This document shows positions 1 through 51,754 of a stretch of DNA of 64,000 bases, one piece after another. Position numbers and translations under genes: made by a program. Positions within the stretch are counted from its first letter, which is position 1, and every line of letters starts with the position of its first letter. The notes beneath the pieces were generated by a model. It searched no databases. It was not told the DNA's origin and saw only the letters and a program-made list of their open reading frames with translations. The DNA lies in NCBI RefSeq assembly GCF_037975245.1, contig NC_092569.1, positions 23,280,168 through 23,344,167 on the forward strand, read 5' to 3'. This DNA comes from Apostichopus japonicus. Its lineage: Eukaryota > Echinodermata > Holothuroidea > Aspidochirotida > Stichopodidae.

Positions 1-1290
1 CAGTGTTTTCAATTATATAACCACTTAAAACGATGATTTGTTGCCTCTGGTTCACAGGTAAAGGCTTGACATATAGGTAATTACGTACGTTGAGTATACA
101 CAGCTGCGTTAGTGCTACCCCTATAGCCTATACCTGCTTGAAGTTATCAGAACGGGAAGTACCGCTCTCGGCTCGTAATCAGTCGTTTCCTATGGCAATT
201 GCAAATTTCCAAGTTAGCGTGTTTATAATTACATATAACACACGAAAGGCTATAGTGTACGGGTAATGGAATTAGTAACATGCGAAACGTTTGGCTTTCT
301 GTCTTGAACGTTAAGTTTCCTATAGTTGCACCATAACTGAGAATAACGTACGTTGCTTTGTGCGCCACTATGGAGTGGTTAGAGTATGCATGTGGGTAAC
401 TGTATAAACCAAGTATGGTATATGGTGGTATGTCCGTAACCAGTAATTCCTTACTGGAATACGAACATGGAAAATGTGACGTCGCGTATGGAAGTAGTGA
501 GCGGGTGATAGGGGACTGAAGCATTGGGTATGGTCCTGTTGTAATTTTAACAGACTCGCAGGTGGGTGGAGGGACGGGGGGGGGGGTTATAAGGAGTTTA
601 GATTCCTCCTCCAGAAAAAATGAAATATTTTAAATGCCAATCCTTGCATAAATTTAGGTTATAATTATATTCGTTACAAACGACAGGTTGTGCGACTATA
701 GTTTAATTTTCTTGTGATGTTTACAAAATCCGCGCCTTAGTATAGAGGCATGCTTGGGTGCTTCACAAAGGAGAAGAATATTTAAAACTATATGTCAACT
801 TTGGTAGGAAATACATTTCACGTCTAAAGTCATGGATAAAAGGGTAAATCCCTTCCTTATCGACACGACTGCTTCAAGTGAATTCCGGATCATTGGATGG
901 TCACTTGTAAACATACCCCTGGTTCCAATTTACCGCCTGACATGTATGAATATTCATAGTTCCATATCCAAATATAACTATCAAAATGGTCAATCGTCTG
1001 TCTTTTAATCACTTTTATAAATTACAATGTATTTTAATTTCTCTTGAGATAATAAACACTATACACAGTTATTCATTAATTAACTGCAACTAACCAGAGC
1101 GTGTATTATGTGAATGCTTTGTGTACACTTCTTATTTTTGGTTTATTTGATTGCTATTTTAGCTTAACGTGTTTAATTCGCAACAGCCAGCAGCCTACCG
1201 CTCCTATCGATGGCTGAAAATACTTGTGTCTCGCCCATATACTTATCATATTGTATACTGTGAAAGTTGTTATTGTCGTCAACATCTGTC
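1..1290. other. No recognisable gene
   Basis: AT-rich sequence with short open frames only, none with a recognisable domain or splice context. A poly-G tract is present near 577-587. Confidence 0.5.
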
Positions 1291-1298
1291 AAGTTTAT

Positions 1299-1667
1299 CA
1301 AGGGCGTAGGAACCGGGGGGAGGCTGCTGAGCGCAACCCCCCAGTGAAAAATATGGAGGGGCGGAAGTATCATTCCGCCCCCCCCCCCCACCCCCGCTTC
1401 GCAAGTCAAAAAACCCCTTTTTCATTTCCAAATGAGAAAAAAATCTCATTTGGAGCACCAAATTGCATCTGAGGCCAGGTGAAACTGCAAAAGTTTCTAC
1501 AAGATGGAGTGGGTGTTGAAGTGTGCTACATTGCACCAAATTCCATCTGAGGCCACCTGGAAATGCCAAAAAATTCCAAAGGGGGAGGGAGACACCCTTA
1601 GACCCCTCACCCAGGCCGGCCATCAGTCTTCAGCCCCCCCACTCAAAAGTACCTTCCTACGCCACTG
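1299..1667 (+). mobile_element. hAT-like MITE, copy 1 (369 bp)
   Basis: Bounded by imperfect terminal inverted repeats (CAAGGGCGTAGGAA at the left; the reverse complement of the right end is CAGTGGCGTAGGAA) and a perfect 8-bp target duplication AAGTTTAT at 1291-1298 and 1668-1675. An 8-bp duplication and CAGTGGCG-type ends fit the hAT superfamily. There is no transposase, so it is non-autonomous. A related copy in the opposite orientation lies at 59834-60195. Confidence 0.85.
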
Positions 1668-1675
1668 AAGTTTAT

Positions 1676-4600
1676 GCACCTTTATTAGGAATAATACTAG
1701 TGTATGATTTGCGGGAAATGCCAAATCACGTTAACAAGTTTGAAACATTAATACGTTTGTAATTGGGCCTGGTTGTTTTAATACATGCATCTCTTTATGG
1801 AATGAAGGCGTCGGCAGGTATGCACTATTCACACATCTGCGTTCAGCTCTACAGTTTCCCTATTTGTTATCACATGTGTATCACGTGTGCTCGAATGCTT
1901 TGAAACATGGTCGGAATGACATCATGTACCTTTCGTGGCGAGTGCCGTGCGCATGCGTAATACTAACTTTATCATCGAGGTCAAAGAAAATTTCTCCATG
2001 GTCGGGTTAAGTAGAACTATTATTATATAAAGCTATTGGATTTATAATCTGCATTCTCTTTACATGACGAAAACATGCAATCAAAGAGCATCACTTATTG
2101 AATGATTCAAGTATGAGGCAAGTTTGTGAACAGCGATGAGTTTCCTCAAAGTTTCTGGACAACATGATCGGTTTGGTGTTTGTTTTGTATTTTCCATAGA
2201 ATATGCAGCGTATATTTTCTCGAAAGATGATGATACATAACTTGCAAAATTAAATAACACTATGTCTGACATAATACGACATGGTCTTAGCCGACTTAAG
2301 ACCTAGGAAAGTTCATATCTTTAAATAGTGCGCGCATATCAAGAGCGCAAAGAACTGGGAACCATATATCTCTAAAGATAATCCGCGCATATAGCAAGCC
2401 ATTTTAATATTTATTCAATATATAATTGTGTAACTTTTTAAACGATATCATGAAATCAATCATATTTAATGATATTTTACTTGAGATATTTGATATCATT
2501 GACTAGAATTCTAATTGTTCGTCGTTAACGGAATTGGCAATATATTCAGAACTTTTTTGAAATCAGGAACTAATGAAATGGTAACAGGAATTTAATTGTT
2601 GATATAATCTAATTAAAGGGATCATTGATTTATATAAGATATGTAAGTCATTTTCATCTTATCATCAAGTGAATTGAAGATATCATCAATTGTTTAATGA
2701 TTAGCTATCAATGAATTGTAAATACGACGTTACAACGGCGCATGTCCCTGGAATATGTTTAAGAGGTACTTGTTCGCATTCGTACAGAAAGGTGTTTTAA
2801 TGATGTGCCAATTAAGCCAAAAGTGCGACATATCCATAGCAGTTCGCTACGTTACGTTTTATGCGGAAGTGACTCGAGTTATAACGTATATAAATATACT
2901 TTACTGGTGCCAACGATAGTAAAAGTAGTCTGACTAAGTTAAAGCTAATTTAAAACTATTTTTGATTCTCTTGATACCTAAGGACAGCATGCAATATTTA
3001 TCCGGGTATAAGCCCTACACATAAATGACATATACCTAGAGTAATCTAAATTGGGCATAAATATCAAAAATAAATAACAAACCACGGTGGTAATTTGAAG
3101 TTTACCAACATGCAGAGTCAAACGTTCTTAACAACCGTACATTACATGCAGAATTGGAGGGACGGGTGGGGACGGGTGCGTGAAGTGGCAACGATGACTT
3201 CTTTTATGTTACAAACCTACACACATTTTAAGACAGTTTGTCAATACAACACTGAGCCTCGAAGAAAGTAAAATTCTACTTATTTTGCTATTTCTCTGAC
3301 CATTCTACTTTAAGATGCAACACATAGCTCTATTCCTTTATAAAAATTATGACTTAGCCTGCAGGAAACTTACTCTGTTACTGTTTTCTGTGATGACTTG
3401 TGAAAATTGTTTCCATTTTCCAAGCGTTTACTTAATCAGTTGAAAATGCACACACCATCTAACACTATAGCGAAGTACGTCCTGGATGCTGTGTGACTGC
3501 AGGGAAATTGATTCTTCCGTGATCAAATTAATTATGAATATGTATTAAGGACACGAATTAGCTACTTCGAGACCGTTATGATATAACGGAATCCGGCTAG
3601 GACAATATAAGGAAACCCATACATAACTACCGCTAGTATTTTAATTACGTGGGCCAGAGACCCGAGTACTCATGTTTAAGCAGAGCGACGGGCGTGGAAT
3701 GCCAGACAAACTAACAGGCCGGACAAAACCCAGTAAATCATATACTTTAGAGCTTGAAAAAACAAGAAAGGATCCGCGCGGAAGATCCCAAGGGGGTGGG
3801 AGGGGACATGGGGGGGGGTGACGGGACAGCACCTCGGAAAATCCTCGCTATTTTAGCCCGAGGGAGCGAGAGGGCATGGGCCGGGTGGAGGATCCGAATA
3901 ATTTACAGACCAGATTGGCTTAATACAGCGCGACGAAAGTGATAGGCGAAACAAATGTACACATATGAAAAGAGTCAATGTATTTGGAAGGAAATGTAAT
4001 ATGTAAAGAATTATACAAGACTCACCAGGTAAAGTACACCAGTAATCGAAAGACCGTACGTCTAGCGTCTACACCATAGTAAGCATTCAATGGCCAAAAA
4101 AATTAAGTAACCCAAAAGTATTATTTGTTTCTTAAATTGTACGCATTTCCGTTAACTATCCAAACAAAATAGTAGAAATAGAAAATACATCCCTATTGAA
4201 TGTATACTTTTAATTGTAATATTGTTATTTTGTAAACATAATATTTATACTTCAATTGGTATTAAGCACATCATGTAGATATAAACGTCTTTATTGCTCA
4301 GAAACGGGAAAACAGAAGAAGAGGTTCAACCAAACAAGCTAATTAATCGAGTTTTGTCAAGACGATAACAAAATTATGATGACTACAATATGTCAGCTTT
4401 ATCATAAAATGGTGTCATCAGACACAAGTTTTTCGCAAAACATTCTTTTGACAAAATCGCAAGTCTGACAGACAGAGAAGACATGAATTTCATACAATCT
4501 AACTTCAAATCGTTTTCAACTTTGTACACAATTACGAAAATAGCATATAACAAAGATTGTAGTTCATGCACTGTTAACAATATAACTATATTTCTACTAG

Positions 4601-7040
4601 TAACGCTAGGCACAACTTTACCGCATGTAATAAATGTTAGGGTAATGTTACATCCACCCGCTCAACATTACAATGATAAGGGTAACACCTGATAAAGCCA
4701 TACTTCCACATCGATTATGTATCAAAAATAAATAGAAAATATCCCAAACAGTAAGACCGACTGATATTTCAATCTTGCAGTATCTTTTTTATAACTTCTT
4801 CTTTCTTTGTCCTTTCTCTGATATGGCAAAAGGGAAAGTCACAAGAATATCAGGAGCTGGTTTTCTGGCAGCTTTATTACAGACTAATATAATCCTGGAA
4901 TTAGCACTCCTATGATAAATTCGAAATTCAATATTTCATAGGCACAATAATTTCCATAAACGGTTCTCATTGCTTTTTGCCCTATCACAACCCCCACCGC
5001 CGTCTCATTCTTACCATGAACTATCCTTTGCTATGTAGGGCGTAAAATCGTATACGAAGTCCACGAAAGATTAATTTTTTAGTAAAGAGAGAATGAGGCA
5101 GCTTTACATCGCTTTTCAGCAGGCAGATCTATGTTATGTGAATATCTACTGAACTAACAACCTTAACATTGGGAATGTTTTATTGGTTTTAACTACTCTG
5201 TAAACATATCACTTAGGTGGCATGTAGTTTTGGCGAGTTATACTGTTATATTTTTTCTCCAAATAATGGATTTTACTGACATAAGTAACTAAGGTAGCAT
5301 AGGTCTGTTCAAAATAACTTAGAAAATGATATTAATTTCAGCATTCATCATTCGTTTCTCAATTGTAAGTTTCACTGTTATAAGTTTCGGCAATGGTAAT
5401 TTTAAGCGGATATGTCAAAGCAATGTGTGTTACGCTCTTAACTATTACATGAAGTGGTTTACAAACCACAAATGTTGAGTTTCCTACCAACATGTTGATT
5501 ATTGAAACGGAAACAATGGGATATAGTGTCCTAACGTACAGTAAAGAGGCACTCCAAGTAGATGAATGTGTGCATAATGTGTGCATAATGCAATGATTCT
5601 ATGCATGGTACAAAGCCTGCAGATCTTAACGTGTTAAATACAGTCCATTCTCAACATTTCAACAATTCTAAGCCTTTACATCGAGTAACATATTAATTCA
5701 CTGATATGGAAACTGAATCAATGGAACACGTTGGGGTGGAATGTTGAATATGGCTAGGCGCAAGTAATGCCGTGTAGGTATAAATTTCGGTTTTAAATCT
5801 CTGCTTGGCGATTCTAGGAACAAAGCAAGTCCAAAGTGTTTAGTAACCTAAAGAGAAATGCTGACATTAAGTTTCAGCTGGAAACAACAACAAAAACGAC
5901 TACTCGTAGTTTACCTTACTTATCATTGGTGTACCAAAAAAGTATTAAGTAGGCTATAAACAATGTGGTATCGAGTTTTGGACGAAAGTAATTAATACAC
6001 TAATAACATAAACCAACAACCGGCCTCAAACAAACGAAAAGCAAAATCAAAACAAAAGTGGAAACAAACTAGCAAGGTTTGTATATGCAATAAACAGAGC
6101 CTGAGTAAGACATCGTTAAGGTACGTATTATCGCTCACATAAAAATCACACACGGTTAAGCTAATTATGCATATCAAAAAGGTCAGAGGTCATAAGTTAC
6201 AAATATACTGTTATCCTTTACAAGAGCACACTTTATGGACGCGGATATTGAAAGTATGATTACCACGGTGTATTACACAAACCAGTATCAAAATATTATG
6301 CTAATTAACAGTACAAAAAAAGAAAAGAAAGGAGTTACAAAATTATATTGGATATATCAGCCTCTAAGTATTCGAAGTAGTAAAAGTTATATTATACAAT
6401 AGAAATACTCCCGACAAAATTTGGCGTTTTTTGGTTTTGTTTTTTGTATTCAAAGGAAAAGAAAGAAAAAATAAGCATGTCTTTCTTTTTGACCCTATCA
6501 AACTGTAGTAAAACAAAACTTCTCTGTTTTGATAGATCAATTTAATTTAATTTTTTTTTAAAGATCCTTTGAGCTTATAAATACTCCACAAAAGCGGGCA
6601 TTTTAGTTGTATCATGTTACTGTACCTAAAATCAAAGCAGCAGTTTGGATTTCATAATTCAATTGTCAATCAATTCAGATTCGTTATTCAAAGTTCTGCA
6701 TGCATTTTATGAATATTCATATGATTAGTATTAACATGATTATTCTGGGATGGTCACCTTCCAATTGCATGATGTTTGTTTGTAAGATTTAACCAGCCTT
6801 TTCTGAGGCATTTATACATCTATTATGATATTCAGATGACAAAATAACACTACACACAAAGTTCTATAACATCGTTTGGCAAGACGTTGTTTCACTGCAA
6901 GTTCAACTAGCTGCTTAACTTGAAGAAAAACAAAATGGATAGAAATGAATCAGAAACTTATACAAAAAATAAGGCAATATATCAAAATGATACATGAAAC
7001 GGCAAGTTAAGTTTTTTGGTGTGCACATAACCAGTTTTCT
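1676..7040. other. No recognisable gene
   Basis: About 5.4 kb of AT-rich sequence. Only short open frames without family signatures are present. It lies downstream of the inferred 3' end of the SRCR gene. Confidence 0.5.
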
Positions 7041-7042
7041 GT

Positions 7043-7200
7043 ACAGCCAACTCCAGTCTACAAGACAGTCAACTCCAACCAATTATACAGTCGGTTCCCG
7101 TCCACTGTACAGTCTTCTCCAGTCTACAACACACTAAGATCCAGTCTACACAGACAACTCCGGCCAAATACAGTCAATTCCAGCCTACTATACCGTCAAC
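7043..7200. repeat. Degenerate tandem repeat (CAGTCAACTCCAGTCTACA-like)
   Basis: Several diverged units of roughly 20-30 bp based on cagtcaactccagtctac follow one another. Copies are too diverged to fix one period. Confidence 0.6.
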
Positions 7201-8456
7201 TCCTATCCATATATATTTATTATTGGTACGGTCAATTTACAGGGATTATAGCGTTTCTTGACATCCACATTCTTCCGTCTAGTCATGTTTTTTAACTTCG
7301 TAGATGGATAAATCTATTACACCTAAATCATCACAGGAATTTATGATCTCCAATAAAAGATCATTTCTCAAACAGATATTTTTGGTTTTACCATGACAAA
7401 TTGAACATACTGCAACATCAATCCTGATGTACCTATATACCAATTGCTAAGTTCTTATACATTCTGAGAGATACTCCAATGACTACATTGTGTGAAACCA
7501 ATCAAGTTTTAAAATTAAGTTCACTGCCCTGACATTTTTACTGCACTAAAGTATACGTTAACACATCCTTGTAGGAATCGTTGACATCACTAAATATGAC
7601 TTTCTTCCCATTTAGTTTCTTGATACTCACAAATGATGTCTTTGTGAAAACTTCTCATGGTTTATTTGCATCAACATTTCACTCAAATATGCTCTAACAT
7701 ATACATGTACATTTTTCTTCTTCTTCTTCTTCAAAATATTGCCATGATAGTAACTGGGACATTTTGACAACGATCAGAGGTTGATATAATACCAATAATG
7801 ATGTCCTTGAAAGCCAACACTTGTAAAAGCCTCAGTACACTATAAGTTGTGTCTCCACTGCACTGAAAATTGCACTTCACTCTAGCCAACTTGCACTTCA
7901 CTCTGGCCAACTTTTCACATAAGGCCAACAAAATTAACCTCTCTTCAATTTTTCTCTATAAAGGTACACGACTTGTTTTCATTTTCATCAAAGATCTCTG
8001 ATCAGTGGCCAATAACAAGCTTTAAACTATGGAATGAAGACATATCTTGAACTTAATATCTATGACCTTTTCATATCTCAGACAGGTAATTCATTAAGCC
8101 ATGTACTGGCTTAATAGGGTGAAAATATTTGTCACTTGGATCAAATGTCAGCTATATTGGAAGCAGTTTCTAACTTGTGGCTGAAGTAATGTAGTCAAGT
8201 AGTGCAAAAAGCTAGTCGACTTCATATGGCATGTTCAACTCATAAAGTGGTGGCAGTTCATTCTTTGGTGCTTTTCTTGAAAAAATTGACAAAAACTAGT
8301 CTTGAATTACCATTTTTTTTTAAATTTTGGGGCTAGATTTGAACCAATTAAATAATGCAGTTTATCATCTCTACGTTCGGGCTAAACGTGTGTTTTCTTG
8401 GTTAGTGGAGTCACTGTTAACAGAATCAACATGAGTAACTGCTTGTAGCAGTTAAG
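7201..8456. other. No recognisable gene
   Basis: AT-rich, with a short CTT microsatellite near 7717-7732 and a local duplication of a ttgcacttcactctrgccaa-type sequence near 7870-7912. No exon could be supported. Confidence 0.45.
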
Positions 8457-8486
8457 CAAAAAAAAAAACACATGGAATGCTTTATT
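8457..8486 (-). promoter_or_regulatory. Polyadenylation signal and downstream U/GU-rich element
   Basis: On the minus strand AATAAA (8486-8481) is followed within about 10 nt by TGTG and a run of T. It lies about 92 nt past the inferred stop at 8578. This is the arrangement expected of a genuine cleavage/polyadenylation site and is the main support for exon 19. Confidence 0.5.
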
Positions 8487-8577
8487 GTATAAAAGATTAC
8501 CAGTACACAAAATTTCCAATGAACGATACGGTCAACAAATTTCGTCTATAGCAAATCCATCACTGCATTCTTAATAA

Positions 8578-45877
<37,300 letters not shown>

Positions 45878-45903
45878 CTTGAGAATGTTCGTATTGAGCT
45901 CGC

Positions 45904-45912
45904 TTATTTATA
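45904..45912 (-). promoter_or_regulatory. Possible TATA box upstream of the signal-peptide exon
   Basis: TATAAATAA lies on the minus strand about 27 nt upstream of the ATG. If used, the 5' UTR would be only a few nucleotides, so either the leader is extremely short or the real start site is further upstream and this AT-rich match is chance. Confidence 0.25.
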
Positions 45913-47040
45913 GATATACACGATGAACCTGCTGTCATGAATTTCGTTCACGAATCGTCGTTACAACGAGACCATGTAATATTGACAATAGTGTTTTGTA
46001 TTTATACATATATACACACATATACATATATAGAGATATATGTAGCTTTAGCGACGCTGGTTGTCAATGGCTGACGAAGCTGTATAGGGATATGGAAAGA
46101 GATGAAACTCATATGAACACAAAGAACTATACGATATAAATAACACATCAAAGCAATAAACAAACGAACTCTATACACAATAAACAAACCTATAGCCTGT
46201 ATTGAAATATGAATCAATCGTTGTAATCTATACAAAATGCGCGACGTGATGTTTCACGCGCATATAATGAGACATGAAAACAGCATGCATTCTGTAAGCA
46301 AAATGGGAAAAATAATAAATCTATTGAGAAATGTTGAAAATATCGTTAGTTATATACACAGTTTTAAACCAGTTTTGTTCCAGGAAATATACTGCGGGCC
46401 CGAAATGAAAACTTTGGGTTTCATATGACTATTCGATAAGTCACCAAAAGTTGGTTCCCCAAAGAGCAATGTTTATATAACTTGCAAACCTTGTGACCTT
46501 GTGCACAACGGGGTCAAAAAGTTCACACACATATTTCAATAATCAATAAACAAATAAATGAAATTTCGAAGGATGGTAGTAGGACGTGCGGCTTAATGCG
46601 ACGTAATATGTGATAATAATATCAAAACGTCCCGAAAGAAATAATATTTTGCGTTTAGTACCATAAATTCCTTCTCATTTTAATAATTAAAAAAAAGTAT
46701 TGTCTGTAGCCCATGTACAGTAAGAGGTAGTAGGTACACGGATATCCACGGCATTAGTATAATAACAAAGTCCTATTAGCTTAGGCTCTAAGACAGAGTG
46801 ATGGGTATGTATAGGACAGCTGTTCACTGTAACAGATATTCCCGGTACGTACTATCATTATGATTTCAATAGGCTATATTTAGCATAAACCAGAGGGCCA
46901 GTTAGCTTTGTGATTCCTTGCCGTACAATTTGCTCACAATTCAAACTACTGTAACTGTCTAATGTAGAACAAATGAGTTAAATTTGCCAACCATGTCATT
47001 CACTCATAAGGATTGTACAGTATAACATTTTAAACCACCG
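45913..47040. other. Upstream region, no gene seen
   Basis: AT-rich sequence upstream of the SRCR gene. Any promoter beyond the TATA-like site cannot be read from sequence alone. Confidence 0.4.
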
Positions 47041-47890
47041 TGTTTCAATATCAAGAAAGAACAATCTTCCTACGTGATATATAGACACATTTTACAAACT
47101 TTGAGCAAGCAAATCCCTTTAAATAGTTATTTTGAGTTACACGACGAGTTTTCCACCATTTGAGATAACAAGTTGACCCCTTGAGCCAGTTTGCGTCCAT
47201 TTGAGATAACCTGTTGACCCCTTGAAGCTCAAAGGGAAAAACCCTTAAAGGAGGTTTAAGTGCAGAAACACATTTCATTACCTGGATGCCCGGTATGTTT
47301 CGCTGAAAAACTATTGAGCTCCTTCACAGAACTAAACTGAACTGATTTTGACCAAACTATGTTTACAGATTAATGGTAGCTTTAATGTTGGAGTTATCAT
47401 GTTTGAAAGGTTTTCAGCCTGTGATGCATGTTGACCTCATGTGACCTCTGTCCAAGTACTAAGTTCAAGAAAGATGTACTGCTTGTGTTATCGTGTTAAC
47501 AACATTTCCACTTTCATTTAAATATTGACCGTAAATGACATTTGACCTCCACCAATTTCAATAGGGTTTTTGAACTTTTTGTACTCATCAAGTTGATTCT
47601 GCATACCATGCATAAAGTTCAACAAAGATGTAATTTTTGAGTTATCGTGTTCACAAAGATTTCAGACTTTGACCTCTGTTCACCCCAAATGACCACTGAA
47701 CCTCACAGAAAACAATAAGTTTCTTGTACTCAATAAGACGGATCCACATACCAAATACGAAGTTAATCTAAACCATTACTTTTGAGTTACTGTGTTTTAC
47801 AAGCAAGAATCACATACATCCACACACACCCTGACGCACACACACGCCATCACCATTGCATATATTCTTTTTGTCTCCGGCAAGGACTCA
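47041..47890. mobile_element. Interspersed repeat with internal sub-repeats (TGACCTC / GAGTTATCGTGTT type)
   Basis: Diverged sub-repeats carry gagttatcgtgttcacaa, tttgacctctgttcacccca, gttcttgtactcaata and catacca-aagtt. It ends with a CA-rich stretch and ccatcaccattgcatat followed by a small hairpin (tctccggcaaggac). This layout resembles a widespread invertebrate interspersed repeat; the class is not determined. Confidence 0.5.
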
Positions 47891-50340
47891 AAAAGCAATG
47901 AAAACCTCCCGCATGACAAGAAAAAAACCTCCATATTACTAATACCAATCACATGGTTTATCATGGAAATAAATTATCTATTGCCGCATAGCTAAATGCA
48001 ATTAAATAAACATGGCCGAATGTATCGCAACGATGAACATCACATTTAAACAGGCCTTTGTACATAAAATACTCCAACATCATGCATGGCCAGTCTCTCT
48101 ACCAGCCCGATAAAGTTTACGTCACATGCATGCAGGCACGCCTCCTGAAAGTATATTCACTTACATAAAGTCACTAGGTAGCGTTAGATAACCTTATACA
48201 ACATCCCTCTATATTCTATTAAATTCGGCAATGAGATATACTCTGCATGGACTCTATATTGGGCTCTATCTACTCTAATTACTCTATATTTAATCTTCCA
48301 ACAGTTGTAATTTAGAACGTTACAGCCTCGAGAATGATTGACAAAGAAAAGAAAAAACTCCGATCCACGTTTGCAAGGTGTAAGCTAGGCCAGATATATC
48401 TGCTATGAAAGTACATGGTAGGCTAATATTACGTGTTATTAAGTAACACGATACTTTCTCAAGATTCAACTTCTTCTGTTATGAATAAAACCAGCGATCT
48501 AGAGAAAATTCACCCTGCCAACAAAACCAGCTACTTTAATTCAGAATCGTCTTGAATTTGTCTATACTGTTTTTGCTTACGTTATTGTCTAGTGTGCTGT
48601 TTGTCTTTGACGATAAAAACAAAAGTCATATCAATAATTTCTAAGATCGAAAATAACAAAATTGAAAAAGAAAAATTACCTTCAATCAAAGCTTCAAGTA
48701 AAGTGACAACATAAATGATACTGTTCAATAACTATTTAACACCACCGACCGAACGAAAATCGTCACGAAATCAATCCCAGATAATCCGGTGCCGACGAGT
48801 ACATTTGTGAGAACTAAAACGTTGCAGGCACAAAATGATGTACAGAACGGTTACAACACAAAACAACTATCCTTTCTATATACGCGCAACACCGATTTAA
48901 GTGGAATCTTTGGGTGTAAAACAGGAAGGACGTATACAGGTTGTCCAAAAAAAGAAGGAGAATGTGAGTACCGCCTGGTAGAACAGGAAGAGTGAGAAAA
49001 AAAAAAGTTCGAAAAGAGTAAAAAGAGAAATGACAATGGATCGTGACCTGCACGTTGAGTCGGAAGGAAGTCGTGGATATACCCCAGGACGCTGATAGGG
49101 ATTATTAGCACCTGATATGAGTGTATTATCATATGTGTATGTGTGTGTACAATGATAATGTGTATGAGGCGCATACAAACTACTTCACTGCATATCTTCT
49201 TCTACATAAGGTATATGTTTTACTATAATCCATGTATTTACCGAACGTGTTTAGTTGCAAGTCTGTTCAGCTATATGTGGAATATAATTTGCATTATGTT
49301 TCGGTACAAATGACAAACTTGCAAGTTAGACGATGAAGTATACTGATATGATATATAAGGTGGTTATGCTGGTATTAAAGATGAAAGAGAAACCAAATAA
49401 AAACAGAAAGGAAAGCTAGCATGCAGTTAATAGTGACCTGTAGACGTTTAAGTATAGGAAGTTGCGGATATCCCAGGACAGAGATTGAAAATTTGTTATC
49501 ACATGAGCACCTTAAATGCGCGTATATATGTCTTTATGCGTGTGTGTGTGTAGCGTTAACACCAAACTTTATTGGGGAAGGTCATATCTCGATCACGCAA
49601 GTTATGCTTATATAAGACGTCTTCATACATAACAAGAATTGAGGGATTGATTACATAAAGAGAATACCAAGAAATTTCACTATGTCAGTGAACTGACGAA
49701 GGGGTAATATTTGAAGGCATCAAAATATGCGTGCCATATTTAAAGGCACCAAAAAATCGACAAGTCACTCTATGTATGAGGAATTTCACTCTTCTCAAGC
49801 AATCCATGTTTAACTTTAATCAATTTGAAATTAGATAGGTCCTTAACTGAACACCGGACTAGAAGAACTATGCATATCACCATAACGGTATACGCAATAG
49901 TACACGGTTAATGCATTATAATCTTTCTCAGTTTCAGTATTTTCCAGTCCCAATTTCCAAACGTTTCGGTGGTTTTAATCGTAAAACGCAAACAATCTCA
50001 TGAGATTTTGAATTATTATGCGTCGGATGTAGTAGAACATTCCTACTTGTTAGCGTTGTTAAGATAAATGTATAATTGATGAGAATGATTTCCCAGCGGA
50101 TCGATAAAGCTGAATTAATTTTGCAGTTAATTATGGATTATCAAGGATTTTGATGAATTGAGGTAGAATGGAAAGGCATAGGCCTATATGTAGATATATA
50201 ACGCTAATAACCTGCAGACCCACCCGAACCGAATTGTACAATTGCTTATAATAGCGTTTTCGACTTGAATATATTGCGCATTTATATGCATCTGTGTTAT
50301 AAAATGATAACACGTGTTATGCTAGAGGCACATTTTATTG
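47891..50340. other. No recognisable gene
   Basis: AT-rich; short open frames only. Confidence 0.4.
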
Positions 50341-50344
50341 CGGC

Positions 50345-50475
50345 CTGTGTTAAAAAAATATAAATATATAAAAAAATAAAAAAATATAAAATATAAAAAT
50401 ATTTTATGCTATATAAAAATAGAAAAAATATAAAAACATATAACAAACATATAAAAATATATATATATATATAAT
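50345..50475. repeat. A/T low-complexity tract
   Basis: Runs of aaaaatataaa units ending in a TA tract. Confidence 0.85.
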
Positions 50476-50966
50476 ACCACTACAATTTACTGTATTATAT
50501 CTTTAACATATCTAGCTCTCGCATGCTCCCAAAACATAACACGTGTTAGTGTGTTGTAACACCCTGGCATATAAATGCATAATATGCTACACGTTAAGAA
50601 CAATGTCAAATATAAGCTCACACCTTTTCGGCTTGGGTGGCAGACCATATACGTGCAAGATATATAACGCAAGCTGAATAAACTCGTATCTTCCACTTAT
50701 ACTTATGATTGATGGGGGAAGGTTAGGGAGGGGTGATGGGTGGCAATATTAAGAAAACATATAATTCGGCATCTGTTATGAACATTTTGTAGGTAAAATC
50801 ATAAACGAAAACAAATCGACTATTGATGCTTTATGAAGACGCGAGTTGCTCAAAACTTCTTAAATGTACGTATTGTTAATTTTCAAATATATTAAGTTTT
50901 CCGTCTGGTACTGTGTATCAAAGACAGTACCGCTGTTTGCTTTGCGTGTGTATAATATGTATAGGG

Positions 50967-50967
<1 letters not shown>

Positions 50968-51023
<56 letters not shown>

Positions 51024-51058
51024 CCTATATATATAAAGCCTATATATATATATATATA
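50968..51058. repeat. (TA)n microsatellite cluster
   Basis: A long TA tract with GCC interruptions (tagcctatatat). Confidence 0.9.
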
Positions 51059-51754
51059 ACCTTGTCGATACCAGCCCTCAATGAATGCAAATGCAGTCTA
51101 GTTCAGAAGCACACCCAGGTCTGCTGTACCACCTCCTACCGACATCCCCCCCCCCTCCTTCTCCCCGCATATATTTATAAATTTATTGAAACAATATTGG
51201 AACTTGCCAGAAGTACGTTTTGACAGCAGCACGAATCGTCGATGTATGTCTGTTCAAAAAGTTTTAATTTAGTAGTCACTTAGCAAGTGCTGATTTATGT
51301 AAATTGAAACAGACTTTTGAAATTATGGCTTTTAATTTGTTTATTATATGCATGCACTAAACTGTAACTGTATCCCATTGAGTTATTGCTTTTGTTTTCG
51401 AATTTAAAACGGGGTGAGAAGCGTGTCACATCAATAAACATGTTCCACTGATTGGTTGCTTCCAGCACGCGTAGCTAACAGCCGTTAAGGGCTCACTGCC
51501 CTCATTGGCTTGTCATATTCGTATAGTTCTGCTCTAAATTTTGTCTCTCTTAAATGACTCTTTTGGAGACGCGTAGGCGATCACGAATGTGGGAGAAGGC
51601 CGCGAGGGCAAATGGATTGCAACTTTCACGTCGGGTGGCTTCCAATTCAACATTTTAACCCAAATTTGGAATCTTTTCAATTTACAAAGTCATTTTAAAT
51701 GAGAAAACCGTAGAATGCTCTTGGATTATAAAAAAAAAAAACCTTGCTATGACC

